Shown: positions 45,866-53,068, counted from the stretch's first letter. The stretch: 64,000 nucleotides of DNA from Dyadobacter chenhuakuii (GCF_023821985.2 NZ_CP098805.1:1922001-1986000); one strand, 5' to 3'. Notes: generated by a model from the letters alone, not told the origin. Numbers and translations are program-made.

Positions 45866-45926
45866 TTTTGTCTGTACGGCTCTGTCAGAATGAGCCGTAC
45901 AGACAAAACATTTGAGCCGTGCAGGC
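45866..45926. promoter_or_regulatory. Palindrome and direct repeat before the aldo/keto reductase-AraC pair
   Basis: TTTTGTCTGTACGGCTC at 45866-45882 and its exact complement at 45892-45908 form a 17-bp perfect inverted repeat with a 9-base spacer. The right arm's GAGCCGTACAGAC recurs as GAGCCGTGCAGGC at 45914-45926, exactly 22 bases further on. This site geometry fits an AraC dimer. It sits 37-97 bases before the reductase start. It could also partly end the preceding transcript, but no T-run follows the stem. Confidence 0.6.
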
Positions 45927-45962
45927 AACTCGTCATATGGTGCGAAAGCTGAACTTTGCATC

Positions 45963-46934
45963 ATGAAAAACATCAAAAAAATTCAGTTGGGCCAGAACGG
46001 CCCGTTTGTGTCCAAACTTGGTTTGGGCTGTATGCGTATGTCTTCCGTGTGGGGCGGACCTACACCTGACGAAACAGAAAGTATCGCAACGATCCATGAA
46101 GCTTTGGATAGCGGCATTAATTTTCTGAACACCGGAGACTTCTATGGCGCCGGGCATAACGAAATGCTGATAGGCAAAGCCATCAAAGGAAGGCGGGACG
46201 ACGCTTTTATCAGCGTAAAATTCGGTGCCATTTTTCACAATGGCCAGTGGCTGGGAATGGATCTGCGTCCCATCGCGATCAAGAATTTCATCAATTACTC
46301 TTTGACCCGCCTGGGCATTGAGACCATTGACCTCTACCAGCCAAGCCGGATGGACGACAGCGTGCCTGTGGAAGACATTATCGGCACAGTCGCCGATCTG
46401 GTTAAGGAAGGCAAGGTTCGTCACATTGGCGTGTCGGAGATCTCTGCTGATCAACTTCGTAAAGCTAATAACACCCACCCGATAAGCGCGCTGGAAATTG
46501 GCTATTCGCTGGCCGAACGTCAGATCGAGACTGAGCTGCTCCCGACTGCAAAAGAGCTGGGCATTGGCGTTGTGGCATTTGCCAGCACTGCGGAAGGGTT
46601 ACTGACTGGTGAACTGAAAGCACCGCTTGCGACTGACGATTACCGCAACCATTTCTCCCGTTTTCAAGGCGAGAATCTCGTCCATAACCTGCAAAAAGTC
46701 GAAGTATTAAAGCAACTGGCGTCTGATAAAGGCTATACACCCACACAGCTTGCCATTGCCTGGGTGAATGGGCAGGGTGATCATATGATGCCATTGGTAA
46801 GCATGAGCCGCAGGTCGCGTTTGCCGGAGAATATGGCTGCCATGGATATTGTGTTTTCGTCGGAAGAAATGAACACCTTAAACACTACTTTTGCAATCGG
46901 TGCTATCCTTGGGGGCACTTACTTACAACGCTAA
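45963..46934 (+). CDS. Aldo/keto reductase
   Basis: A 323-residue TIM-barrel NAD(P)H-dependent oxidoreductase of the aldo/keto reductase family. Signposts: GLGCMRMSSVWGG, INFLNTGDFYGAGHNEMLIGKA (tetrad Asp and Tyr), FISVKFGA (tetrad Lys), GKVRHIGVSEISA, and ALEIGYSLAER. At the position where most members have a His (DLYQIHR-like), this protein has DLYQPSR, so the fourth tetrad residue is not His; this occurs in some sub-branches. It forms a two-gene operon with the AraC regulator, whose ATG comes immediately after this stop codon (TAAATG). ATG 45963 is preferred to an upstream TTG. The substrate is unknown. Confidence 0.88.
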   Translation: MKNIKKIQLGQNGPFVSKLGLGCMRMSSVWGGPTPDETESIATIHEALDSGINFLNTGDFYGAGHNEMLIGKAIKGRRDDAFISVKFGAIFHNGQWLGMDLRPIAIKNFINYSLTRLGIETIDLYQPSRMDDSVPVEDIIGTVADLVKEGKVRHIGVSEISADQLRKANNTHPISALEIGYSLAERQIETELLPTAKELGIGVVAFASTAEGLLTGELKAPLATDDYRNHFSRFQGENLVHNLQKVEVLKQLASDKGYTPTQLAIAWVNGQGDHMMPLVSMSRRSRLPENMAAMDIVFSSEEMNTLNTTFAIGAILGGTYLQR

Positions 46935-47882
46935 ATGACCAGTCCAGCAGAAATTCTCCCCGGTGTTATCTTTTACTCCTACCTTTCTACGGAACGGAGA
47001 GAGAAGGTCTGTTTCTGGAACCACCATACATTGGTATTGCAGGTTTCAGGACAATTCGTGTTGGAAACGTCTTCCCAGAAGATCTCAATGACCGGAGGAG
47101 AATTGCTACTGATCGGCAGAAACCAGCTGGGCACGCTCACCAAAACTCCCGGACTGGCAAGTCCCGGACTGGCAAGTCCCGGACTGGCAAGTCCCAGACT
47201 GGCAAGTCCCGGACCCGAAGGTTCCGCGCTGGCAGGTCCAGGGCAAGCATATCCCGGACCCGAAGGTTCAGTGCCTGGCGCTCATTATGAAACCATTGTA
47301 ATATCCCTGCAGGAAGAACTGCTTCGGCGGATTGTGCTGGAAGAAAAAATTGAGGCGGATCAGAAATATGTGGGTCCGCCCAATATGCTGATCCCGTTAA
47401 ATGAATTCCTGCAGGGATATTTTCAATCCATCGTTCCCTACGCCCGAAACTCGGGAGCGGCTATGACGGACGAAATGGGTATCCTGAAAATAAAGGAAGG
47501 AATCAAATTGCTACTTCTTGCGGTTCCCACACTCCGCAACTTTTTATTTGACTTTTCAAGCCCTGGTAAGATCGACCTGGAACGGTTCATGCTGAATAAC
47601 TTTCATTTCAATGTCCCTGTTGAAAAGTTTGCACAGCTGACCGGCCGTAGCCTGGCAGCATTCAAGCGAGATTTCCTGAAAACATTCGGAGCTCCGCCTC
47701 GTCAGTGGCTGCAAGACAAAAGGCTGAACGAAGCCAAACATTTGATCGAAACCAAACACGAAAAGCCCTCAGCCATTTACCTGGATCTGGGATTCGAAAG
47801 CCTTTCCCATTTCTCCCATTCCTTCAAGAAAAAGTTCGGCATAGCACCAACCGCACTGAATTATCGCTTTTCTCCAAAGTAA
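46935..47882 (+). CDS. AraC-family regulator with an in-frame minisatellite linker
   Basis: A 315-residue AraC-type regulator. Residues 1-70 are the first part of a cupin-like sensor. Residues 73-112 are low-complexity pentapeptide repeats (three GLASP, one RLASP, then degenerate GPEGS, ALAGP, GQAYP, GPEGS units), encoded by a 15-bp minisatellite. The sensor then resumes, and the C-terminal ~90 residues form the double HTH (FAQLTGRSLAAFKRDFLKTF and YLDLGFESLSHFSHSFKKKF). It starts immediately after the aldo/keto reductase stop and probably regulates that gene and itself through the palindrome at 45866. The linker insertion is unusual for the family, and its copy number may vary between strains. 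Confidence 0.9.
   Translation: MTSPAEILPGVIFYSYLSTERREKVCFWNHHTLVLQVSGQFVLETSSQKISMTGGELLLIGRNQLGTLTKTPGLASPGLASPGLASPRLASPGPEGSALAGPGQAYPGPEGSVPGAHYETIVISLQEELLRRIVLEEKIEADQKYVGPPNMLIPLNEFLQGYFQSIVPYARNSGAAMTDEMGILKIKEGIKLLLLAVPTLRNFLFDFSSPGKIDLERFMLNNFHFNVPVEKFAQLTGRSLAAFKRDFLKTFGAPPRQWLQDKRLNEAKHLIETKHEKPSAIYLDLGFESLSHFSHSFKKKFGIAPTALNYRFSPK
47151..47270 (+). repeat. 15-bp minisatellite coding for GLASP-type pentapeptides
   Basis: Eight consecutive 15-bp units. The first four are nearly identical (GGACTGGCAAGTCCC, the fourth with one change); the next four are degenerate and show a higher-order GPEGS alternation. The unit length keeps the AraC reading frame whatever the copy number. Confidence 0.93.
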
Positions 47883-47979
47883 ATTCAATCTTTGCCATTC
47901 CTATCTAATCACGTTTTCTAATCCATAATATCCTGCAATCACGTCTTAATCAAAAAAAGTAAATTCAACTTCAAGAAAT

Positions 47980-48001
47980 GTTACCTAATTAGCTAACTTT
48001 G
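47980..48001 (+). promoter_or_regulatory. Palindromic operator overlapping the -7 box of the HigBA-like operon
   Basis: GTTACCTAATTAGCTAAC (47980-47997) is an 18-bp palindrome with one mismatched pair. Its right end overlaps TAACTTTG (47994-48001), an exact TAnnTTTG -7 element. Transcription would begin about 15 bases before the toxin ATG at 48023. Binding of the HTH antitoxin here would block the promoter, the usual autoregulation of such loci. Confidence 0.65.
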
Positions 48002-48022
48002 TGTCCTGTTTAACATTGTTGA

Positions 48023-48379
48023 ATGAGCACACACTTTATTAGGGATATCTTCTATTACGAAAGATATTATCTGGACTTCTTTGAGGGGCTGAAACCCGAT
48101 GTTCGTAAAAAATTTAACTGGACATTGCAGCTCATTGCGACCATTGACAAAGTGCCTGACAAGTATTTCAAGCACATGTCCAACTCGACTGGAATTTATG
48201 AAATCAGAGTTGAGGTCGGGTCGGATATTTACCGTGTTTTCAGCTTTTTTGACAAAGGAAACCTGATTATACTGCTCAACGGCTTTCAAAAGAAGTCACA
48301 AAAGACACCTAAGAATGAACTCGCTTTGGCAGAAAAACTAAAAAAACAATACTTCGATGAAAAACGGGACTCTAGATAA
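48023..48379 (+). CDS. HigB/Gp49-type toxin (RelE superfamily)
   Basis: A 118-residue toxin of the phage-derived Gp49/HigB group. The core shows KVPDKYFKHMSNSTGIYEIRV, then GSDIYRVFSFFDKGNLIILLNGFQKKSQKTPKNE and a Leu/Lys helix, the pattern of RelE-like mRNA endonucleases that act on the ribosome. Gene order is toxin first, antitoxin second, as in HigBA. Its last 23 bases overlap the start of the antitoxin gene, so translation is coupled. A palindrome overlapping a -7 promoter box lies right before it. Confidence 0.92.
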   Translation: MSTHFIRDIFYYERYYLDFFEGLKPDVRKKFNWTLQLIATIDKVPDKYFKHMSNSTGIYEIRVEVGSDIYRVFSFFDKGNLIILLNGFQKKSQKTPKNELALAEKLKKQYFDEKRDSR

Positions 48380-48668
48380 GAAACTTACATCTTTTTCCGA
48401 GCATCTGGACGATCAGTACGGACAGCGTGGAACGGCAGGAAGAGAGGAATATGAAGAAGAATTTGAGGCTTTCAAATTAGGCGCTATGATTCAGGAATTG
48501 CGAAAAAAACAAGGTTTAACCCAGGAACAACTTGCTGACAGGTGTGGTACAACGAAAACATATATTTCCCGCATTGAAAATAACGCCAGTGATATCCGAC
48601 TTTCAACTTTGATGCGGATTGTCAGAGAAGGCTTAGGGGGCAACTTGAAACTGAGTGTGACAAGTTAG
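48357..48668 (+). CDS. HTH (Xre/HigA-type) antitoxin
   Basis: A 103-residue antitoxin. The first ~40 residues are acidic and probably wrap the toxin (AGREEYEEEFEAFKLG). A Cro/C1-type HTH follows (IQELRKKQGLTQEQLADRCGTTKTYISRIEN, about 45-75), then a short basic tail. It begins inside the last 23 bases of the toxin gene. The HTH probably binds the palindrome at 47980. Such pairs are common in Bacteroidota chromosomes; this one lies directly before the candidate RiPP operon and may help to stabilise the region, which is speculation. Confidence 0.9.
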   Translation: MKNGTLDKKLTSFSEHLDDQYGQRGTAGREEYEEEFEAFKLGAMIQELRKKQGLTQEQLADRCGTTKTYISRIENNASDIRLSTLMRIVREGLGGNLKLSVTS

Positions 48669-48815
48669 TTTCTGCGATAAAGCTCTGACTTCCTTTCCAT
48701 CAACACTTCCCTTTGTCAACACTGCCCATTACTCCCCTCCAACCCCTCCCCCTCGCAGCTTTCCCCCCACACGACTGCAAAATACCCGTTCCGTAAAACG
48801 TGTTTTTACCTGCTT

Positions 48816-48855
48816 GCGCCAGATTACCTGATTTGTAAATAGGGTAATCTGACGC
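48816..48855. promoter_or_regulatory. Inverted repeat upstream of the RiPP-like operon
   Basis: GCGCCAGATTACC (48816-48828) and GGTAATCTGACGC (48843-48855) pair at 12 of 13 positions around a 14-base AT-rich spacer. It lies just upstream of the -7 element at 48879, in a position suitable for a regulator site. No T-run follows on the plus strand, so a terminator for the toxin-antitoxin genes is less likely. Confidence 0.55.
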
Positions 48856-48878
48856 TTAAAAACGGATGCGCTTGAATA

Positions 48879-48886
48879 TAATTTTG
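48879..48886 (+). promoter_or_regulatory. Bacteroidota -7 promoter element of the RiPP-like operon
   Basis: TAATTTTG fits TAnnTTTG. The -33 zone is weak (no TTTG at the right distance), which would make the promoter dependent on an activator, perhaps at the adjacent inverted repeat. The RNA would begin near 48893. Confidence 0.42.
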
Positions 48887-48906
48887 GTTAGATAAAAAAT
48901 AACAAA

Positions 48907-48963
48907 ATGAACATTACCAGCGGATCAGAATCGCACGGCTTTGCCTCTTCCTGGACTGCTTAA
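48907..48963 (+). CDS. Possible 18-residue peptide ORF in the operon leader
   Basis: ATG at 48907 to TAA at 48961 gives an 18-residue peptide: five Ser, two Thr, one Trp, no Cys. It lies about 14 bases after the predicted transcript start. It may be a leader peptide, a very small RiPP substrate, or chance. Its short length makes it unprovable by sequence alone. Confidence 0.2.
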   Translation: MNITSGSESHGFASSWTA

Positions 48964-49105
48964 TGTTGAAAATACGTCAATTTTTTTGATGAAAGGAGGT
49001 GCGCTATGGGCTAGTTTAATGATTTACTGATAACGTTTTCACCCGATATTTTCCGGATAAAAAGTCGGGACCATGACTATTTAGCCATACATAAAAATAA
49101 GAGAC

Positions 49106-49537
49106 ATGAAAACTTTCAAATTCAAAGACCTTGCCGTTACAGTAAATTTTGATCCCAATAAGATAACCCTTTGCAGGATCACAAGTCCTTCCCTCCTCTG
49201 CCCGAATCCGACGGTCTTCAACTGCCCCGGCCACTCATTTTGTCACTGGCCTACAATCTGTCCTGCATTTACCTGCGGCGGTTGCAGCGTTATTGCGTGC
49301 AGCCATTTGCCTTCATTCATACCTACCGACTTCACGCTCTGGAAAACCGGAACCCCCTATCAGCAAGTGGTTGATGAATTGGAGGAAACGGAACTCAACG
49401 AATTCAAGACCAATCTGGCCGAGCTTCAAAGGTATGTCGATGTAAAAATTCAGGATGCGCCGAACCAGCTGGATATGCTTGAAAAGAAGTTGCAGGAAGC
49501 CATTGAGGAAGTGCGTGCGCAGCGGGGAAACCGATAA
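49106..49537 (+). CDS. Cys-rich candidate RiPP precursor / substrate protein of the lanthionine-synthetase operon
   Basis: A 143-residue protein with no family I can name. It has three parts. Residues 1-20 are a short beta-like start (FKFKDLAVTVNFDPNK). Residues 21-71 contain all eight Cys (23, 32, 40, 46, 52, 57, 60, 65) among many Ser/Thr/Pro, such as CGGCSVIACSH. Residues 85-143 form a charged amphipathic helical tail (ELNEFKTNLAELQRYVD, LEKKLQEAIEEVRAQ). There is no signal peptide. It is the first gene of an operon with a lyase-like and a kinase-LanC protein, gaps of 12 bases each. This makes it the best candidate substrate for Ser/Thr dehydration and Cys addition. The recognition helix would be C-terminal instead of N-terminal, which is unusual. 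A metal- or disulfide-bound protein is the alternative. Confidence 0.6.
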   Translation: MKTFKFKDLAVTVNFDPNKITLCRITSPSLLCPNPTVFNCPGHSFCHWPTICPAFTCGGCSVIACSHLPSFIPTDFTLWKTGTPYQQVVDELEETELNEFKTNLAELQRYVDVKIQDAPNQLDMLEKKLQEAIEEVRAQRGNR

Positions 49538-49549
49538 AACAACAGCCTG

Positions 49550-50707
49550 ATGATCAAAGTAAAATTTCTTTTGCACGCAACATTCCGGTCAAATCCGGCA
49601 TTTGAATTGGTTGAGCAGGGAAATTTAAATCCGCAGGAGCTTCGTGCTCTTGCGGATTTAAACACAGATCCTGAGTTCTTCGGCCTCTTCCGTCGGAAGC
49701 ATATCGATGCCGCCGGCAGTGCCAAGCTGGCCTATAAAGAAGTGGCATTGCTGTTTTACTTTTTGCAAAATGCGGGTGAATTGCCACATTATTTTAAATC
49801 CGGGTATGATGATGATGTGAACCTGACAATGGCCAAACTCGTGCTGGAAGGGATCTTCGAAATCCAGGCTGGTCGGCATTTTTATTCTGGTTTTGCAGCG
49901 CACGACTTCCTATATGAAGCGCAGGAAGCAAGTTTGGATCGTCGGCATCCATTGCTGGAAATATCAACTGCGGCGATCCAGTATGCGGTGTTGCTGAAAG
50001 AAGCGGATCAGGCTTCGCTGGCAAGCAAACTCTACGCATACAACACAATGCCCCTCTTCTTTCTGCCAGCCAATGCGCTGGGAACATTGGAAGAAGTAGA
50101 GGAATTTTTAAGAATTGGAAAAAATAACCGGATGAACAGGGAGCTGCTGGAAAACTGGAACAAGCACGAACCGAATCCCGATTACCGCTGGATCTCATGG
50201 AGCCGCAAGCATTCCAGGCGTCGCGATACGAAGCCGCATTCCATCTATAAAATTTACATTAGTCCCGTTTTAGAAGAGCTGCCGGAGGTTTTTGAGAAAA
50301 CGATCTCTGTCCTGACCAAATCCCAGGCATTCAGTTTCAAAATTGGCATGAACCGCGAGGGGCTGCTCCGGCCCGACAAATTTGTGGCCTACTTCACGGA
50401 ACTGGGGCACCTGTTAGCAGCCGCCGAAATGCTCGCGCCTGTTTTGAAAAAGCACAAAGCCCAGGGCGTTCCCTTTACCGCTTCGCTGGATGAAACGGAA
50501 ATGTTGTCCTGGGGAATGGACAGCACAACGGACGAAACTACCAGGAATCGTGAGGGAGGAAGCTGGCGGGCCATTGTGACAGAGAAATTGTCGGCATCCA
50601 TCACCCTGTCCAAAACAGAAAGGCTGCCCCCCGCTGAAAGTGTTGATTTTGTTCTAAAAAAAATGATGCTGGAAGGAGTCGATACGATGACCTGGACGGC
50701 AGCTTAA
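49550..50707 (+). CDS. HopA1/LanKC-type lyase-like protein (free-standing)
   Basis: A 385-residue cytoplasmic protein. The C-terminal half (about 225-350) resembles HopA1 proteins and the N-terminal phospho-Ser/Thr lyase part of LanKC/LanL: SIYKIYISPVLEELPEVFEK, FSFKIGMNREGLLRPDKFVAYF, GVPFTASLDETEMLSWGMD and SWRAIV are in the expected order. HopA1-type proteins serve as lyase in class V lanthipeptide and thioviridamide-type pathways. The N-terminal half is helical and without recognised motif. It sits 12 bases after the candidate precursor gene and 12 bases before the kinase-LanC gene. The likely job is elimination of phosphate from phosphorylated Ser/Thr to give dehydroamino acids. The assignment is by motif reading and context and not a search result. 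Confidence 0.6.
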   Translation: MIKVKFLLHATFRSNPAFELVEQGNLNPQELRALADLNTDPEFFGLFRRKHIDAAGSAKLAYKEVALLFYFLQNAGELPHYFKSGYDDDVNLTMAKLVLEGIFEIQAGRHFYSGFAAHDFLYEAQEASLDRRHPLLEISTAAIQYAVLLKEADQASLASKLYAYNTMPLFFLPANALGTLEEVEEFLRIGKNNRMNRELLENWNKHEPNPDYRWISWSRKHSRRRDTKPHSIYKIYISPVLEELPEVFEKTISVLTKSQAFSFKIGMNREGLLRPDKFVAYFTELGHLLAAAEMLAPVLKKHKAQGVPFTASLDETEMLSWGMDSTTDETTRNREGGSWRAIVTEKLSASITLSKTERLPPAESVDFVLKKMMLEGVDTMTWTAA

Positions 50708-50719
50708 AAACACAAAACT

Positions 50720-53068
50720 ATGGCTTCCAATCAACTATACATATTACCAGAGGATGTCCAGGTGCTACCCGTAGAAGCATTGCCGGAGCAGGCGCTGGCC
50801 AAATTCGAATACGAAGCGGACGACTTTATCGTCACCTATAAACAGGCCAGAAATACAAGCAAAATCATCGATGCATCTTCTGCCTCTCTTTTGCAGGAAT
50901 TTCGCAAGCCAAAATCCCTGCCGGAAGGTGTCCTCACATATGCGCTGATGAATAACCTGGACGCGCAAAAGATCCTGGAAGGCTCCTATACTTTCCTGGC
51001 GAAACTCCGCAATGAAGGCTTTCTGGTTTCTTACGATGATACATTCGGAGCAGGCAACCAATTTTTAAATGCAGGCGACCGCTTTAAAGACTATGAAATC
51101 GTATCAAAACTGGACGGCGTGGCGGATACTGAAATTTATAAGATCAAAAGAAATGGTCAGTATTATGCGCTTAAACTGCTCAAAACGAGTAAGAAAACAC
51201 CCCAGTTACTGGCCAATTTTTACAATGAAATTGACATACTGAACGCACTTGACGGTGCTATCAATCCGGCTCTGGCGGAACACGGAGAACATGGGACTGA
51301 CCATTATCTGATCATGGAATGGGTTGATGGCGAAACATGTTTGCAAGCTGCCGAGAAATATCATAATCTTCATGACGAATCCAATGCGCTTGCATTGCTC
51401 GACATTTGCTGCCGCATTCTCCAGGCTTACACACATCTTCACAGTCAGGGCATTATCCATTCGGATGTGCATCCGGCCAACATTATCGTTGCCGCATCGG
51501 GTGAATTGAAAATTATTGATTTTGGGCTTTCCAGGAAGGTTGCAAACGACCAAATTCCCGCTCGGGGCGGCCTGGGTTTCTTTTTTGAACCCGAATATGC
51601 ACAGGCTGTTCTTGACGCCAAACCTGCCCCGCCTTCGACATTTGCCGGTGAGCAATATGCTTTGGGGGCCTTGCTATACCAGATATTTACGGGCAAGCAG
51701 TATCTCAATTTTTCCTATGACAAAAAAACATTGTTCACGCAAATTGTGACCGAAACCCCCGTTCCTTTCAGCAGCCTGGACATTATTATAAACGATAACA
51801 TTGAGAAAACGATCTTCAAAGCACTTTCCAAGCGTAAAGAGGACCGTTATGAACGCATTGAAGATTTCTATTTAGCCATGATGAAAGTGCAGGAAAGTTT
51901 CCCGGATGGATTTGCCGAAGACAAGAAAATGTCGGTGCAGGTCTTCCGGGATTCAATTCTGAAAGATTATGGATTTACTGGAAATCTCGTAAAAACCGGA
52001 CTGCAACTGGCGCCGAAGAGCTCGGTCAATTTTGGCGCGGCAGGCATTGCGTACATGCTTTTGCGAAAAGCGTTGGTCAATTCCGGCGCCGAAACACTGG
52101 CACTTGCGGACGTGTGGAGCGATCGGGCAGCCGGTTACACGCACGATCCCGAGAATGGATTTTACTCAAAAGATATGGATCTCACTCCATCCATTGTCGG
52201 GCTTTCCTCTATTTACCATACACCCAGCGGAGTGGATCTGGTTCAGGCGCTGATTAGTCAGGCCGCGGGGGATTACGGGAGTTACTATAATGCTGTCCGC
52301 AATTTCTTAGTGCACGCCTCGCAGCCGTGCGAGAACCTGGATCTTACGCTGGGTAAGTCAGCGGCGTTGATTGGTAGTTCGCTTATTTTGGAAAATATGC
52401 CTTCCTATGACAGGTTCACAAAAAATGATCTGCTGGCTTTTGGCAAAAATACGATGGAAGAAATATGGTCCGCTATCGATGCCTATGCTGCCATTGGCGA
52501 GAAAAACCCGATTAATTATAGGGGAATTGCGCACGGCTGGGCGGGAATTTTTTATGCTACTTTGAAATGGTGTAAAACTTCCGGGCAACATTTACCGGTT
52601 CGCTTTTTCGAAAGAGTTGAGCAACTGGTCAGTCTGGGCATTGCAGAAGACGGGCATTTACGCTGGGAAATCTCCAATACCGAACCCGTCTCATGGACCG
52701 GCTGGTGTCACGGATCGGCAGGATACACCTTTTTATGGACAGCTTTATTCCACTTCACCTCCCACGAAAATTACCTGGATCTGGCGACGAAAACGGCCAA
52801 CCACTTTTTGAATGCGGCCCAGCCCGGCATGAATGGCAGCTTATGCTGCGGCAAATCGGGCGAATGTTATGCACTTTTGAGTGTGTATAATGCTACAAAA
52901 AACGATTTTTACCTGACTGAGGCCAAGCGCATCGCCAAACAAATGCTTCCCCACATTTATTCAGGGCAAATGAGAAACCATAGTCTGTATAAAGGCAACA
53001 TCGGCGCAGCAGTTCTTTTCGAGGAGCTCGAACGCCCTGAGTTCGCCCGCATGCCGTTATTTGAATAA
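50720..53068 (+). CDS. Lanthionine-synthetase-like protein: Ser/Thr kinase fused to LanC cyclase
   Basis: A 782-residue cytoplasmic enzyme. Residues 35-105 look like a PqqD/RRE-type winged helix, possibly for substrate peptide recognition. Residues 123-390 are a protein kinase: ALKLLK (Lys152), HSDVHPAN (Asp249) and DFGLS (267-271). Residues 415-780 are a LanC domain with RGIAHGWAG (His605), GWCHGSAG (Cys663) and LCCGKSGE (Cys709, Cys710). The usual third zinc ligand, His, is replaced by Cys710, giving a Cys3 site as in ProcM-type LanM enzymes. In classes III and IV a lyase domain precedes the kinase; here it is a separate upstream gene. Expected action: phosphorylate Ser/Thr of the substrate, then join Cys to the dehydrated residues. 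No transporter or protease gene is adjacent. Confidence 0.82.
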   Translation: MASNQLYILPEDVQVLPVEALPEQALAKFEYEADDFIVTYKQARNTSKIIDASSASLLQEFRKPKSLPEGVLTYALMNNLDAQKILEGSYTFLAKLRNEGFLVSYDDTFGAGNQFLNAGDRFKDYEIVSKLDGVADTEIYKIKRNGQYYALKLLKTSKKTPQLLANFYNEIDILNALDGAINPALAEHGEHGTDHYLIMEWVDGETCLQAAEKYHNLHDESNALALLDICCRILQAYTHLHSQGIIHSDVHPANIIVAASGELKIIDFGLSRKVANDQIPARGGLGFFFEPEYAQAVLDAKPAPPSTFAGEQYALGALLYQIFTGKQYLNFSYDKKTLFTQIVTETPVPFSSLDIIINDNIEKTIFKALSKRKEDRYERIEDFYLAMMKVQESFPDGFAEDKKMSVQVFRDSILKDYGFTGNLVKTGLQLAPKSSVNFGAAGIAYMLLRKALVNSGAETLALADVWSDRAAGYTHDPENGFYSKDMDLTPSIVGLSSIYHTPSGVDLVQALISQAAGDYGSYYNAVRNFLVHASQPCENLDLTLGKSAALIGSSLILENMPSYDRFTKNDLLAFGKNTMEEIWSAIDAYAAIGEKNPINYRGIAHGWAGIFYATLKWCKTSGQHLPVRFFERVEQLVSLGIAEDGHLRWEISNTEPVSWTGWCHGSAGYTFLWTALFHFTSHENYLDLATKTANHFLNAAQPGMNGSLCCGKSGECYALLSVYNATKNDFYLTEAKRIAKQMLPHIYSGQMRNHSLYKGNIGAAVLFEELERPEFARMPLFE

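Larger units (their letters stand above)
48669..49105. other. Long leader region before the RiPP-like operon
   Basis: About 440 bases without a confident gene. It contains a C/T-rich tract (48690-48770), a 6-bp hairpin (GTAAAA/TTTTAC, 48793-48809), a long inverted repeat at 48816-48855, a -7 element at 48879-48886, an 18-codon ORF at 48907-48963, and a perfect Shine-Dalgarno-like AAGGAGGTG at about 48993 followed by ATG-GGC-TAG. The structure suggests a regulated untranslated leader of about 200 bases for the operon at 49106. Confidence 0.5.

Noticed and set aside
48992..49011. Perfect Shine-Dalgarno-like AAGGAGGTG followed by ATG-GGC-TAG
   Set aside because: It would encode two residues only, and Bacteroidota make little use of such sites; mentioned as part of the leader region but not as a gene.
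48989..49030. 13-codon ORF starting at the ATG at 48989
   Set aside because: Too short, no Ser/Thr/Cys pattern of interest and no conservation evidence.
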